A stretch of DNA of 64,000 bases from Microthrixaceae bacterium (GTDB lineage Bacteria; Actinomycetota; Acidimicrobiia; Acidimicrobiales; Acidimicrobilacustridaceae), in assembly GCA_947446975.1 (NCBI GenBank), contig CANFHM010000003.1:38240-102239 (forward strand), given 5' to 3'. The position numbers and the translations under genes are program-made. This document shows, one piece after another, positions 7,848 to 17,087 of the stretch (positions are counted from its first letter, which is position 1; the number at the start of each line of letters is the position of its first letter). The notes beneath the pieces are model-generated. The model saw nothing but the letters and a program-made list of their open reading frames with translations. It ran no database searches and was not told the origin of the DNA.

Positions 7848-10424
7848 ATGGCCCCGAAAACCGCCAACGAACTCCGTCGCGCCTTCCTCGGCTTCTTCGA
7901 GCAGCGGGGACACACCATCGTCCCATCGGCGAGTCTCATCCCGCATGACCCCGACCTGCTGTTCACCGTCGCCGGCATGGTGCCGTTCAAGCCGTACTTC
8001 CTCGGCGAGGAGCAGCCGGCGTTCAACCGAGCCACCACGGTGCAGAAGTGTGTCCGCGCCGGTGGCAAGGACAGCGATCTCGAGGAGGTCGGCCGCGACG
8101 CCCGCCACCTGAGCTTCTTCGAGATGCTGGGCAACTTCAGCTTCGGTGACTACTTCAAGCATGAGGCCATCCCGATGGCGTGGGACATGGTCACCAACCT
8201 CTTCGGTCTCGACCCCGACCTTCTGTGGGTCACCTGCCACATCACCGATGACGAGGCCGCGGAGATCTGGCGCGATGCCGTCGGCGTGCATCCCGACCGC
8301 ATCCAGCGCCTCGACGCCGACAACTGGTGGGGGCCTCCCGGTGGCCCGCCCGGTCCGTGCGGTCCCTGCTCGGAGATCTACGTCGACAAGGGGGCTGCCT
8401 ACGGTCCCGACGGTGGCCCGGCCATCGGTGGCGACGAACGGTTCCTGGAGATCTGGAACCTCGTGTTCATGCAGTACGCCCGCGACCTCGACGGCTCCGA
8501 CACCGAACTGCCCAAGAAGAACATCGACACCGGTGCCGGCCTCGAACGCATCCTCGGCGTGCTCCAGGGTGTCGACACGGTCTTCGAGACCGATGTCCTC
8601 GCCCCGCTCGTGGATCGCGCCCAACAACTCACCGGGTACCGCCTCGGTGCCGACCCCCGCTCCGACATCTCGCTGCGCATCCTCGCCGAACATGCCCGCA
8701 CCATGAGCTTCCTCGTGAGCGACGGCGTGTTCCCGTCCAACGAGGGCCGCGGCTACGTGCTGCGCCGCATCATCCGTCGGGCGGTGCGCGAGGCCTATCT
8801 GCTCGACGTCGCCGATCTGGTCACTCCGGAGCTTGTCGACACCACTGTCGAGGTCATGGGTGAGGCCTATCCCGATCTCGTCAAGCAGCAGGACTTCGTG
8901 CGCAATGTCGTGGCCCGTGAGGAGGAGCGGTTCCGGGCCACCCTCAGGTCCGGCACCGCACTGCTCGACACCGAACTCGACAAGCTCGACGATGGTGCGC
9001 CGATCGGTGGGTCGGTGGCGTTCCTGCTCCATGACACCCACGGCTTCCCGCTGGAACTCACCCGGGAGATCGGTCTCGAGCGCGGACACGATGTCGATCA
9101 GGCCGGCTTCGACATCGAGATGGCTGAACAGCGTCGTCGCGCCAAGGAGGCCCGCAAGGGCGGCGGGGTCGAGGGCGACTCCCTCTATGCGGAGATCGCC
9201 GAGACCTCCGGCCCCACCCAGTTCCTCGGCGCCGACACCTACGAGCTCGACGCCGTGGTGCTCGGCATCACCGACGACGGCATCGTGCTCGACCGCACAC
9301 CCTTCTACGCCGAGTCCGGTGGCCAGCTCGGCGACACCGGCACCATCTCGTCCACCTCGGGCCGCATCACGATCGTCGACACGCTGTACGGCGCCCCCGG
9401 TGTCGTGCGTCATGTCATCGGACGGATCGACGGTGAGATCGAGGTCGGGCAGACCGTCACCGCCTCGATCGACGGCGCCCGGCGCGACGCCATCCGCCGG
9501 AACCACACCGCCACGCATCTGCTGCACTGGGCGCTGCGAGAGGTGCTCGGCGATCACGTCAAGCAGCAGGGTTCCCAGGTCGGTCCCGATCGCCTCCGCT
9601 TCGACTTCAGTCACTACGAGGCGGTCACCGACGACGAGATCCGCCGCATCGAGGACCTCGTCGCCGCCGACATCCTCGCCAACGACTCCGCTCGCCACTT
9701 CGAGACCACCAAGGTGGAGGCCGAGAAGCTCGGCGCCATCGCGTTCTTCGGCGACAAGTACGGCGACGTCGTCAAGGTGCTCGAGGCCGGTCCGCACTCG
9801 ATCGAACTTTGCGGCGGCACGCATGTCCGGGCGCTCGGCGACATCGGGCCGGTGAAGATCGTCAGTGAGGCCTCCATCGGTTCCAACATCCGTCGGATCG
9901 AGGCCGTCTCCGGTCTCGGGCCGATCGAACGGCTCCGCCACGACGAATCCCAGATCCGTGCCGCCACCGAGGTGCTCGGTGTGTCCACCGATGAACTCGT
10001 CGACGCCGTCGAGCGTCGGGTCGCCGAGGTCAAGGAACTCCGGGGTCGGATCCGCGAACTCGAGCGGGCAGCGGCCGCCGGTCGGTCTGGCGATCTCGTC
10101 GCCGCCGCCGTCGACGGTGTCGTGGTCGCCAGGGTCGACGGACTCGACCGCGACGGCGTCCGTGATCTCGCGGTCGCGGTCCGGGATCACGCATCGGTGC
10201 GGGCCGTCGTGCTCGGCTGCGCCCCCGAGGGAGGCGGTGTCACCATCGTCGCCGCCGTCACCGCCGAGTCCGGCCTCAACGCCTCCGAACTCATCGCCGA
10301 CGCCGCCAGGGCGGTCAAGGGTGGCGGTGGGAAGAGTGCCGACCTCGCGGTCGCCGGCGGCAAGGACCCCTCGGCGCTCGATCAGGCACTCGATCTGGCC
10401 CGATCCGCAGCGGGCATCGCCTAG
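7848..10424 (+). CDS. alaS: Alanyl-tRNA synthetase
   Basis: Class II synthetase, 858 residues. It contains the aminoacylation domain (about 1-240; FTVAGMVPFKPYF, HHLSFFEMLGNFSFGDYFK-type sequence), the helical tRNA-recognition part, an editing domain with the zinc site HTATH (near residue 550) and CGGTH (near 650) that clears mischarged Ser/Gly, and a C-terminal DHHA1-type C-Ala domain rich in Gly/Ala. All editing-site ligands are intact. It heads an alaS-ruvX-mltG-aroE order that is also found in Mycobacterium. Confidence 0.97.
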   Translation: MAPKTANELRRAFLGFFEQRGHTIVPSASLIPHDPDLLFTVAGMVPFKPYFLGEEQPAFNRATTVQKCVRAGGKDSDLEEVGRDARHLSFFEMLGNFSFGDYFKHEAIPMAWDMVTNLFGLDPDLLWVTCHITDDEAAEIWRDAVGVHPDRIQRLDADNWWGPPGGPPGPCGPCSEIYVDKGAAYGPDGGPAIGGDERFLEIWNLVFMQYARDLDGSDTELPKKNIDTGAGLERILGVLQGVDTVFETDVLAPLVDRAQQLTGYRLGADPRSDISLRILAEHARTMSFLVSDGVFPSNEGRGYVLRRIIRRAVREAYLLDVADLVTPELVDTTVEVMGEAYPDLVKQQDFVRNVVAREEERFRATLRSGTALLDTELDKLDDGAPIGGSVAFLLHDTHGFPLELTREIGLERGHDVDQAGFDIEMAEQRRRAKEARKGGGVEGDSLYAEIAETSGPTQFLGADTYELDAVVLGITDDGIVLDRTPFYAESGGQLGDTGTISSTSGRITIVDTLYGAPGVVRHVIGRIDGEIEVGQTVTASIDGARRDAIRRNHTATHLLHWALREVLGDHVKQQGSQVGPDRLRFDFSHYEAVTDDEIRRIEDLVAADILANDSARHFETTKVEAEKLGAIAFFGDKYGDVVKVLEAGPHSIELCGGTHVRALGDIGPVKIVSEASIGSNIRRIEAVSGLGPIERLRHDESQIRAATEVLGVSTDELVDAVERRVAEVKELRGRIRELERAAAAGRSGDLVAAAVDGVVVARVDGLDRDGVRDLAVAVRDHASVRAVVLGCAPEGGGVTIVAAVTAESGLNASELIADAARAVKGGGGKSADLAVAGGKDPSALDQALDLARSAAGIA

Positions 10425-10427
10425 GTC

Positions 10428-10853
10428 GTGCGAGCGCTCGGCGTCGACCTCGGCAGCCGGCGCATCGGCATCGCGGTGTCCTCGGGGTCGGTGGCCTCGC
10501 CGATCGACACCATCGAGCGGTCCGGCGACCCATCGCTCGACCATCGACGACTCCTCGCACTCGTCGAGGAGTGGGAGGCCGACCTCCTCGTCATCGGGAT
10601 GCCGTATTCGCTCGACGGCTCCCGCGGACCCGCCGCGGATCTCATCGCCGCCGAGGTCGAGGTGCTGCGCGCCCTCACCCCGACACCGATCGAGCTCTAC
10701 GATGAGCGGCTGACCACAGTCACCGCACACCGGCTCCTCCGTGAGGGTGGGGTCACGGGGCGGTCCCGCCGTCAGGTCGTCGACCAGGTGGCTGCCGCAG
10801 TGCTCCTCCAAGCCTGGCTCGACTCCCGAACCTCCGACTCCACGAACGAGTGA
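10428..10853 (+). CDS. ruvX: YqgF/RuvX family putative Holliday junction resolvase / pre-16S rRNA nuclease
   Basis: 141 residues, the standard length. It has the RNase H-like fold signature: GVDLGSRRIGIAV (Asp7), the central VIGMPYSLDGSRGP strand-loop, YDERLTT (Glu) and a C-terminal Asp in VDQVAAAVLLQ. The family is implicated in maturing the 5' end of 16S rRNA (E. coli YqgF) and in resolvase-like activity. It starts at GTG 3 bases after alaS and is followed closely by mltG, a neighbourhood conserved in many bacteria. Confidence 0.93.
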   Translation: MRALGVDLGSRRIGIAVSSGSVASPIDTIERSGDPSLDHRRLLALVEEWEADLLVIGMPYSLDGSRGPAADLIAAEVEVLRALTPTPIELYDERLTTVTAHRLLREGGVTGRSRRQVVDQVAAAVLLQAWLDSRTSDSTNE

Positions 10854-10859
10854 CCCGAC

Positions 10860-12173
10860 GTGCCCGACCTGCCTGATCCCTTCGAGCTCCTCGGACTCCA
10901 GCCCGAACCCGCTCCCGCCGGACACGCCGATCCGGCTCCCGTCGAGGCGCCCTCGGCGGGTCCGTCGGGCGCTGCCTCGGAGGGTCAGTCCGAGGGCCAG
11001 TCGGAGGCCCAGTCCGAGCCACCGTCAGCGGCCCCGGCACGTCCCGGTGCCGTCACGTTCTCGCCCGATGTGATCCCGGTGGCGCAGTTCGATCCCTCGT
11101 CCCTGCCGGCGACCGACACCCGGGATCGCCGTCGTGGCCGTCGTCGGATCGTCCTCATCGCGGTGCTCATCGTCGTGCTGCTGCTCGCCGCCGGCGGGTT
11201 CTGGGTCCGATCCCAGCTCGATCCCGGCTCCCCGGGCGAGGCCGTCTCGTTCACGATCCCCAAGGGGAGCACCAGCACCGATGTGGCCCGATCACTCGAA
11301 TCGCAGGGGATCATCACCAATGCCACGGTCTTCGGCTGGTACCTGCGGTTCAACGGGGGCGGTTCGTTCCAGGCGGGGGAGTACGACGGGCTGCATCTGC
11401 ATTCCTCGATGAGCTCCGTTGTGAGCGTGCTCGAGAAGGGTCCGGCGCCGCCCCGGACCGTCTCGTTCCTCGTGCGCGAGGGGCTCTGGGTGAGCGAGAC
11501 CCGGGCGCTCATCCTCCAGTCGTTCCCCACGATCGATCCTGCGGCACTCGATCAGGTGATGGCCTCCACCCACCCGACCCTGCAGCCCAAGGGGTCCACC
11601 AATCTCGAGGGATTCCTGTTCCCGGCGAAGTACGAGGTGGCCCAGACCGATGTCGGCAACCCCCAGCGGATCATCGATCAGATGATCACCGCCTTCGATC
11701 GGGTGAGCGCCTCCGAGGGCCTCCCCGACGCCTCGACCAAGCTGGCCGGCGCAGCCGGGAAGGTCACCGTGACGCCGTATCAGGCGCTCATCGTGGCCTC
11801 GCTCATCGAATCGGAGGCGAAGGTGGCCGAGGACCGGCCGAAGATCGCCCGGGTCATCTACAACCGCATGGCACGCGGCGAGATGCTCGGCATCGATGCC
11901 TCGGTCCTGTACGCGCTCCAGCAGCGCAAGACATCCCTCACGAACTCCGACCTCCGGGTGGATTCGCCGTACAACACGAGGCTCAGGAACGGACTCCCGC
12001 CCACCCCGATCAACTCGCCGGGACAGGACTCCATCCACGCCGCGCTCAATCCGGCCTCCGGCGACTGGCTCTACTACGTGCTCACCGACACCGACGGTCA
12101 CCACTACTTCACCAGCAGTGCGTCGGACTTCCAGCGTGCGGTCAACGACGCGAAGGCCCGCGGGATCTTCTGA
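10860..12173 (+). CDS. mltG: Endolytic transglycosylase MltG (YceG-like)
   Basis: 437 residues. It cleaves nascent peptidoglycan glycan strands at the outer face of the membrane. The cytoplasmic N-terminus (1-96) is disordered, rich in Pro/Ala/Ser and carries a short Gln-Ser-Glu repeat. One transmembrane helix spans about 97-116. The outer part has a LysM-like region (FTIPKGSTSTDVARSLESQG) and the YceG catalytic domain with LIESEA (likely catalytic Glu317), IARVIYNRM and a C-terminal YYVLTDTDGHHYFTSS. The long N-terminal tail is typical of actinobacterial members. The stop overlaps aroE by one base. Confidence 0.94.
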   Translation: MPDLPDPFELLGLQPEPAPAGHADPAPVEAPSAGPSGAASEGQSEGQSEAQSEPPSAAPARPGAVTFSPDVIPVAQFDPSSLPATDTRDRRRGRRRIVLIAVLIVVLLLAAGGFWVRSQLDPGSPGEAVSFTIPKGSTSTDVARSLESQGIITNATVFGWYLRFNGGGSFQAGEYDGLHLHSSMSSVVSVLEKGPAPPRTVSFLVREGLWVSETRALILQSFPTIDPAALDQVMASTHPTLQPKGSTNLEGFLFPAKYEVAQTDVGNPQRIIDQMITAFDRVSASEGLPDASTKLAGAAGKVTVTPYQALIVASLIESEAKVAEDRPKIARVIYNRMARGEMLGIDASVLYALQQRKTSLTNSDLRVDSPYNTRLRNGLPPTPINSPGQDSIHAALNPASGDWLYYVLTDTDGHHYFTSSASDFQRAVNDAKARGIF

Positions 12174-13030
12174 TGCGCATGCCCACGGGTTCGACGCAGC
12201 TGGCTGCGGTGATCGGCTCGCCGGTCCGCCATTCGCTCTCGCCGCTGCTGCACAACACCGCCTTCGACGCCCTCGGACTCGACTGGGTCTATCTGGCGCT
12301 CGAGGTGGCGCCGGGCTCGGCGGTCGACGCCCTGGCCGCCATGCGCACCCTCGGCATCTCGGGTCTCTCGGTCACGATGCCCCACAAGGAGGATGTCGCC
12401 GCGGCATGTGACGAACTCAGCGCGGACGCTGCAGCACTGCGGGCGGTGAACTGCGTGGTGAACCACGACGGTCGTCTGGTCGGACACAACACCGACGGCG
12501 ATGGCTTCGTCGACGCGCTCGCCGCCGAACTGTCCATGCAGCCCGCCGGTCTGCGCTGTGTGGTGCTCGGCGCCGGAGGGGCCGCCCGATCCATCGGCCT
12601 CGCACTCGCCCGCAACGGCGCCGCCCTGGTCTCGATCCTCAACCGCACGATCGAGCGCGCCGCCGAGACCGCTGCCCTGTTCCCCGAGGTCGGCGAGGTG
12701 CTCGAACCCGGCGAGGTCGCCGCCGCCATCGATTCCTGCGACCTCATCGTCAACGCCACCTCCATCGGTATGGGCGCCACCGGTGCGGGCGGTGCCGGCG
12801 ACCTCCCCGTCGATCCATCGCTCATCGGATCCCGCCACACCGTGGTCGACATCGTGTACCGGCCGCTGGTCACGCCGCTGCTCGCCGCGGCGCAGGCCAA
12901 CGGGGCCCGCACCGCCAACGGCGTGGCGATGCTCACCCATCAGGCGGCCATCGCGTTCTCGCTCTGGACCGGCCACGCCGCACCCATCGAGGCGATGACC
13001 GCCGCGGTGTCGACACTGCTGGTCGACTGA
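12173..13030 (+). CDS. aroE: Shikimate 5-dehydrogenase
   Basis: 285 residues; reduces 3-dehydroshikimate to shikimate with NADPH in the chorismate pathway. The substrate domain has GSPVRHSLSPLLHN and the catalytic lysine in MPHKED (Lys72); Asp in GHNTDGDGF completes the dyad. The Rossmann domain has GAGGAARSIG, and the NADP-binding arm follows (ILNRT). The TGATG overlap with mltG sets the start. The other chorismate genes follow after one intervening membrane-protein gene. Confidence 0.95.
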   Translation: MRMPTGSTQLAAVIGSPVRHSLSPLLHNTAFDALGLDWVYLALEVAPGSAVDALAAMRTLGISGLSVTMPHKEDVAAACDELSADAAALRAVNCVVNHDGRLVGHNTDGDGFVDALAAELSMQPAGLRCVVLGAGGAARSIGLALARNGAALVSILNRTIERAAETAALFPEVGEVLEPGEVAAAIDSCDLIVNATSIGMGATGAGGAGDLPVDPSLIGSRHTVVDIVYRPLVTPLLAAAQANGARTANGVAMLTHQAAIAFSLWTGHAAPIEAMTAAVSTLLVD

Positions 13031-13031
13031 C

Positions 13032-13718
13032 ATGCCGGTCGGGCGGATCCTGCTGGCCCTGGCGCTCAGCATCCCGGCCGGGTGGTTCGCCCTCGTCCTC
13101 ATCGATCGGGGACCCACCGACGCACCCCTGCTCCGACCACTGCGGGGGCCCGCCTGCAGTCGGGGCGAGTTCCTCATCCAGCTGCTCGTCAGCCTCGGTG
13201 CGGCGGGCATGGCGCTGCGGTTCCCCGATCTCGGATGGGGACTGCTGCTGGCGCTGATCGCACTGGTCACGGTGCTGGTGGCGCTCGCCCGGATCGACAT
13301 CGCCACCTATCGACTCCCCGACAGGATCGTGCTGCCCACGCTGTGCGGCTCGATCATCTGGATCACCGGTGTCTCGCTGGCCGGCGGGCATCCCGAGGAC
13401 ATCCGCTTCGCGCTCGTGGGTGCCGTCGTGTACTTCCTGGTGCTGTTCGGGGCCCACCTGATCTCGCCGCGTGGAATGGGGTTCGGCGATGTGAAGCTCG
13501 CAGCCCTCATGGGCCTGTTCCTCGGCGTGGTGACCACTTCCTGGCTGGAGGCGGTGGTGCTGGTGCTGTGGGCGATGCTGATCGGGTTCGCCATCGGCAC
13601 CGTGGCTGGAATCGTCATCCTCATCCGCAGGCGTTCCAACCAGCCCTTCCCGTTCGGTCCGTTCCTCGTCGCCGGGACCCTGCTGGCGCTGCTCGGCAGT
13701 TCGGTCATCCTGCGCTGA
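13032..13718 (+). CDS. Type IV prepilin peptidase-like protein (A24 family), lacking the N-terminal methylase motif
   Basis: A 228-residue polytopic membrane protein with about six to seven hydrophobic segments. Both aspartates of A24 peptidases are present: ARIDIATYRLPD (Asp89) and GMGFGD (Asp153, the GxGD motif). The N-terminal region is short and lacks the paired-cysteine zinc site of the PilD methyltransferase domain, leaving only a stray Cys (GPACSRGE). It should therefore cleave prepilin-like leader peptides without N-methylating them, as in TadV/FppA-type or archaeal enzymes. Such a gene between aroE and aroC is also known in mycobacteria. No pilin gene lies in the window. Confidence 0.85.
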   Translation: MPVGRILLALALSIPAGWFALVLIDRGPTDAPLLRPLRGPACSRGEFLIQLLVSLGAAGMALRFPDLGWGLLLALIALVTVLVALARIDIATYRLPDRIVLPTLCGSIIWITGVSLAGGHPEDIRFALVGAVVYFLVLFGAHLISPRGMGFGDVKLAALMGLFLGVVTTSWLEAVVLVLWAMLIGFAIGTVAGIVILIRRRSNQPFPFGPFLVAGTLLALLGSSVILR

Positions 13719-13745
13719 AGTGCTGACGGGCGGCGGCCGGTCGCC

Positions 13746-13776
13746 CCCGGGATGCGGAACTGTCTTCGGTCCCGGG
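13746..13776 (+). other. Inverted repeat upstream of aroC
   Basis: Arms CCCGGGA (13746-13752) and TCCCGGG (13770-13776) can form a 7-bp stem with a 17-base loop, just upstream of the aroC -10 box. There is no T run. It may be a 3' hairpin of the upstream message or an operator. Confidence 0.3.
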
Positions 13777-13788
13777 TCATCGGACCGG

Positions 13789-13794
13789 TAGGTT
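13789..13794 (+). promoter_or_regulatory. -10 box TAGGTT of aroC operon
   Basis: TAGGTT ends exactly 6 bases before the GTG start of aroC, which predicts a leaderless aroC-aroK-aroB-aroQ-pepP message. Confidence 0.6.
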
Positions 13795-13800
13795 GTTCGG

Positions 13801-15063
13801 GTGCTGCGCTACCTGACCGCCGGTGAATCCCATGGCAAGGCCCTCGTCGTCATCCTCGAGGGCGTCCCCGCGGGTCTCCCGCTCACCATCGAGGACCTCG
13901 ACACCGATCTCGCCCGTCGGCGGCTGGGCTACGGCCGCGGCCCCCGCATGAAGTTCGAGGCCGACGAGATCACGATCGTCGCCGGTGTCCGGCACGGTCG
14001 CACCCTCGGATCACCGATCGCCATCGAGATCGGCAACAGCGAGTGGGAACGCAAATGGACCGAGGAGATGTCCCCGCATCCCGGGTTCACCTCGCAGCGA
14101 CTCACCACGCCCCGTCCCGGCCACGCCGATCTCACCGGCATGCAGAAGTACGCCTTCGACGATGCCCGCAATGTGCTCGAACGAGCCTCCGCCCGCGAGA
14201 CCGCCGCCCGCGTCGCCGCCGGTGCGGTGGCCAAGGCGCTGCTGCGCCACCTCGGTGTCGCCATCGGTTCCCATGTGATCCAGCTCGGCTCGGTTCGTGC
14301 GGCCTCCGCCTCTCGCCCCGCCGCCGACGGTCTGCTCGCCGTCGACGACTCCGAGGTGCGCTGCACCGATCCCGCCGCCGAGGCCGACATGATCTCGGCC
14401 ATCAAGGCCGCCCAGAAGGCCGGCGACTCCCTCGGTGGTGTGGTCGAGGTGCTCGCCTACGGGGTTCCCATCGGCCTCGGCTCCCATGTGCACTGGGATC
14501 GTCGCCTCGACGGTCGACTCGCCCAGGCCCTGCTCTCCATCCAGGCGGTCAAGGGTGTCGAGATCGGCGATGGCTTCGATGTCGCCGGTCGACCCGGATC
14601 CCAGGCCCACGACGCCATCGTCTTCGATCCCGCCACCGGCGAGTACCGGCGCCACACCACCAACGCCGGCGGCATCGAAGGTGGGATGTCCACCGGTGAG
14701 GTCATCGTCGCCCATGTGGCCATGAAGCCGCTCGCCACGCTCAACCGACCGGTGCTCGCCACCGTCGACACCGCCACCAAGGACGCCACGGTCTCGTTCA
14801 AGGAACGCACCGATGTCACCGCCGTGCCGGCCATGGGTGTGGTGGCCGAGGCCATGGCGGCGCTCGTCCTGGCCGATGAGGCACTGCGCAAGTTCGGGGG
14901 TGATTCCCTCGGCGAGTTCGTCCGGAACCACGACACCTATGTGACACAGGTCCGCGAACAGACCGCCCGGATCGACACCTCCGACGCGCCGGCCGTCACC
15001 GACGCACCGCTCAACTGGGACGCCACGCAGGCCTTCGCCGACGATCCCGCCGTCACCCCATGA
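13801..15063 (+). CDS. aroC: Chorismate synthase
   Basis: 420 residues; converts EPSP to chorismate with reduced FMN. Family marks are the N-terminal GESHGKALVVILEGVPAG, GYGRGPRMKFE, RPGHADLTGMQKY and the flavin-binding ARETAARVAAGAVAK. The later GIEGGMSTGE and KPLATL motifs are present too. GTG is the only sensible start given the -10 box 6 bases upstream. The ATGA overlap with aroK starts a run of coupled chorismate genes. Confidence 0.96.
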   Translation: MLRYLTAGESHGKALVVILEGVPAGLPLTIEDLDTDLARRRLGYGRGPRMKFEADEITIVAGVRHGRTLGSPIAIEIGNSEWERKWTEEMSPHPGFTSQRLTTPRPGHADLTGMQKYAFDDARNVLERASARETAARVAAGAVAKALLRHLGVAIGSHVIQLGSVRAASASRPAADGLLAVDDSEVRCTDPAAEADMISAIKAAQKAGDSLGGVVEVLAYGVPIGLGSHVHWDRRLDGRLAQALLSIQAVKGVEIGDGFDVAGRPGSQAHDAIVFDPATGEYRRHTTNAGGIEGGMSTGEVIVAHVAMKPLATLNRPVLATVDTATKDATVSFKERTDVTAVPAMGVVAEAMAALVLADEALRKFGGDSLGEFVRNHDTYVTQVREQTARIDTSDAPAVTDAPLNWDATQAFADDPAVTP

Positions 15064-15605
15064 GTTCCGGGGCATCATCGCCGTCGGGGCACATCGTGCT
15101 CGTCGGGATGATGGGTGTGGGCAAGTCCAGCCTCGCCAAGCGCATCGGTCGGGCGCTGCGGCGCCCGGTCCTCGACACCGACGCCGAGATCACCGCCCGC
15201 ACCGGTCGCACCATCCCGGAGATCTTCGCCACCGACGGAGAGGTCACCTTCCGCGATCTCGAGGTCGAGGTGCTCGCCGAACTGCTCGGGCGCAGCGAAC
15301 CCTCGGTCATCGCTGCGGCCGGCGGCATCGTGCTGCGCCCCGAGAACCGTGCGGCGCTCGCCTCAGCCGGCACGGTGATCTGGCTGCGGGCACCGGTGGA
15401 TGTCCTCGTCGGACGGGTGGCCCACGGCACCCATCGTCCGGCACTCGCTGATGACCCCGAGGGCACGCTGCGCTCGATGGAACAGACACGTGAGGCGCTC
15501 TACGAGGAGGTCGCCGATCTCTCGATCGACACCTCGCAGCGTTTCGACGATGCGCTCGCAGAGATCCTCGACGCCGTCGCCGACAGGGGAGTGGTCGTCC
15601 CATGA
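15060..15605 (+). CDS. aroK: Shikimate kinase
   Basis: 181 residues; phosphorylates shikimate at the 3-OH using ATP. Walker A is GMMGVGKSS (16-24). The shikimate-binding DTD (VLDTDAEI), the F-R-E-like FRDLEVEVL and the glycine motif AAGGIV are present, as is the lid region (RPALADDPEG). Overlaps of four bases on both sides (aroC and aroB) show strict translational coupling. Confidence 0.95.
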   Translation: MSSGASSPSGHIVLVGMMGVGKSSLAKRIGRALRRPVLDTDAEITARTGRTIPEIFATDGEVTFRDLEVEVLAELLGRSEPSVIAAAGGIVLRPENRAALASAGTVIWLRAPVDVLVGRVAHGTHRPALADDPEGTLRSMEQTREALYEEVADLSIDTSQRFDDALAEILDAVADRGVVVP

Positions 15606-16621
15606 TCGTCGTCCCCGTCCCACTCTCCCAGAACGCCTACGAGGTCCTCGTCGGGCACGGTGTCCGCCATGAGCTGGCCCGCGTCGTCCCGTCGCGCGCC
15701 CGGCGAGTCGCCGTGGTCACCCAGGCCGGTATCGGCGTCGACGTCGACCCCGGTCGTGATCACCGGGTGTTCGAGATCCCCGACGGTGAGACCGCCAAGA
15801 CGATGGCCACGGTCGAGTCGCTGTGCCGCGAGTTCTCGCAGTGGGGTCTCACCCGTTCGGACTGTGTGGTCGCGGTCGGCGGTGGGATCGTCACCGACAC
15901 CGCCGGGTTCGCCGCCGCCGTCTACCACCGGGGCATCGACGTGGTGCATGTCGCCACCACGCTGCTCGGACAGATCGACGCCGCCATCGGCGGCAAGACC
16001 GGCGTCAACCTCCCCGAGGGCAAGAACCTCGTCGGCGCCTTCTGGCAGCCCGCCGCAGTGCTGTGCGACACGGAGGTGCTCGCCACGCTCCCTCCCCGTG
16101 AGTACCGCAGTGGCCTCGGCGAACTCGCCAAGTATCACTTCCTGGGCGGAGGCGAGCTCGACGCGCTCTCCCTCGACGAACGGGTGGCGGCCTGTGTGGC
16201 CATCAAGGCCGAGGTGGTGGCCGGCGATGAACGAGAGGGCGGCCGTCGGGCCATCCTCAACTACGGCCACACGCTCGCCCATGCCATCGAGATCGCCGGC
16301 GACCATGATCTCCGCCATGGTGAAGCCGTCGCCGTCGGGCTCATCTTCGCCGCCGAACTGGCCCTGCGTCTCGGTCGCATCGACACCGCCCGGGTGGCCG
16401 AACATCGCCGCGTCGTGGCCGCCTACGACCTGCCGGGCACCCTGCCGCTGGGTCTACGCACCGAGGAACTCATCGCGCTGATGGGCCGTGACAAGAAGGC
16501 GCTCGACGGCCTCACGTTCGTGCTCGACGGTCCCTCCGGCGTCGAGTCGGTCACCGGGGTGCCGATCGAACACATCGAGGACGCCATCGACGCCATCCGC
16601 TCCGAAGGAGATCGATCATGA
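15602..16621 (+). CDS. aroB: 3-Dehydroquinate synthase
   Basis: 339 residues; NAD- and zinc-dependent cyclisation of DAHP to 3-dehydroquinate. The sequence shows the NAD-binding GGGIVTDTAGFAAA, the substrate loop GGKTGVNLPEGKNLVGAFWQP-type motif (GGKTGVN), and metal ligands in the HTLAHAIE and HGEAVAVG segments. It is slightly short compared with typical enzymes (about 360) because its N-terminus is compact. The end of the gene carries the SD GAAGGAG (16604-16610) for aroQ. Confidence 0.95.
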   Translation: MIVVPVPLSQNAYEVLVGHGVRHELARVVPSRARRVAVVTQAGIGVDVDPGRDHRVFEIPDGETAKTMATVESLCREFSQWGLTRSDCVVAVGGGIVTDTAGFAAAVYHRGIDVVHVATTLLGQIDAAIGGKTGVNLPEGKNLVGAFWQPAAVLCDTEVLATLPPREYRSGLGELAKYHFLGGGELDALSLDERVAACVAIKAEVVAGDEREGGRRAILNYGHTLAHAIEIAGDHDLRHGEAVAVGLIFAAELALRLGRIDTARVAEHRRVVAAYDLPGTLPLGLRTEELIALMGRDKKALDGLTFVLDGPSGVESVTGVPIEHIEDAIDAIRSEGDRS

Positions 16622-17076
16622 CCGTTGATCCATCGCTCGTGCTGCTGCTGTCCGGGGTGAACCTGAACCTGCTCGGCGATCGCGAGCCCAGTGTCTACGG
16701 AACAGCCACCCTCGACGATCACGTCGGCACGGCCAGCGACACCGCCGCGGCACTCGGTCTGCGGCTCGAGCATCTCCATTCCAACGCCGAGGCCGGACTG
16801 GTGGAGGCCATCCACGGCGCCCGCCGACGCTGCGCGGCGATCATCATCAATCCGGGTGCGTTCACCCACTACTCGTGGGCGATCCACGACGCGCTCGCCG
16901 CCTTCGACGGCCCGGTCGTCGAACTGCACCTCTCGAACCCCGACGCCCGTGAACCATGGCGGCGCTCCTCGGTGGTGGCTCCGGTGGCCACCGGAACCAT
17001 CTCCGGATTCGGCGGCGATGGCTACCGGCTCGCCGTGGAGGCCGTTGCGCGACTCCTCAGCCCGCCCGCAGTCTGA
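16618..17076 (+). CDS. aroQ: 3-Dehydroquinate dehydratase, type II
   Basis: 152 residues, the size of type II dehydroquinases that form dodecamers. Catalytic motifs are present: the N-terminal NLNLLG with REPSVYG (Arg22, Tyr27), HSNAEAGL, NPGAFTHYS, ELHLSN and the C-terminal GFGGDGYRLAVEA. The usual GPNLN reads GVNLN here, a mild change at a structural proline. The ATG follows a strong SD and overlaps the aroB stop. It dehydrates 3-dehydroquinate to 3-dehydroshikimate, so aroC, K, B, Q and E give most of the pathway; DAHP synthase and aroA are not in the window. Confidence 0.95.
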   Translation: MTVDPSLVLLLSGVNLNLLGDREPSVYGTATLDDHVGTASDTAAALGLRLEHLHSNAEAGLVEAIHGARRRCAAIIINPGAFTHYSWAIHDALAAFDGPVVELHLSNPDAREPWRRSSVVAPVATGTISGFGGDGYRLAVEAVARLLSPPAV

Positions 17077-17087
17077 GGGTCCCGGCG

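Noticed and set aside
7746..10925. Minus-strand open frame of about 1060 codons opposite alaS-ruvX
   Set aside because: Same shadow effect; product is repetitive and acidic without family similarity, and overlaps three real genes.
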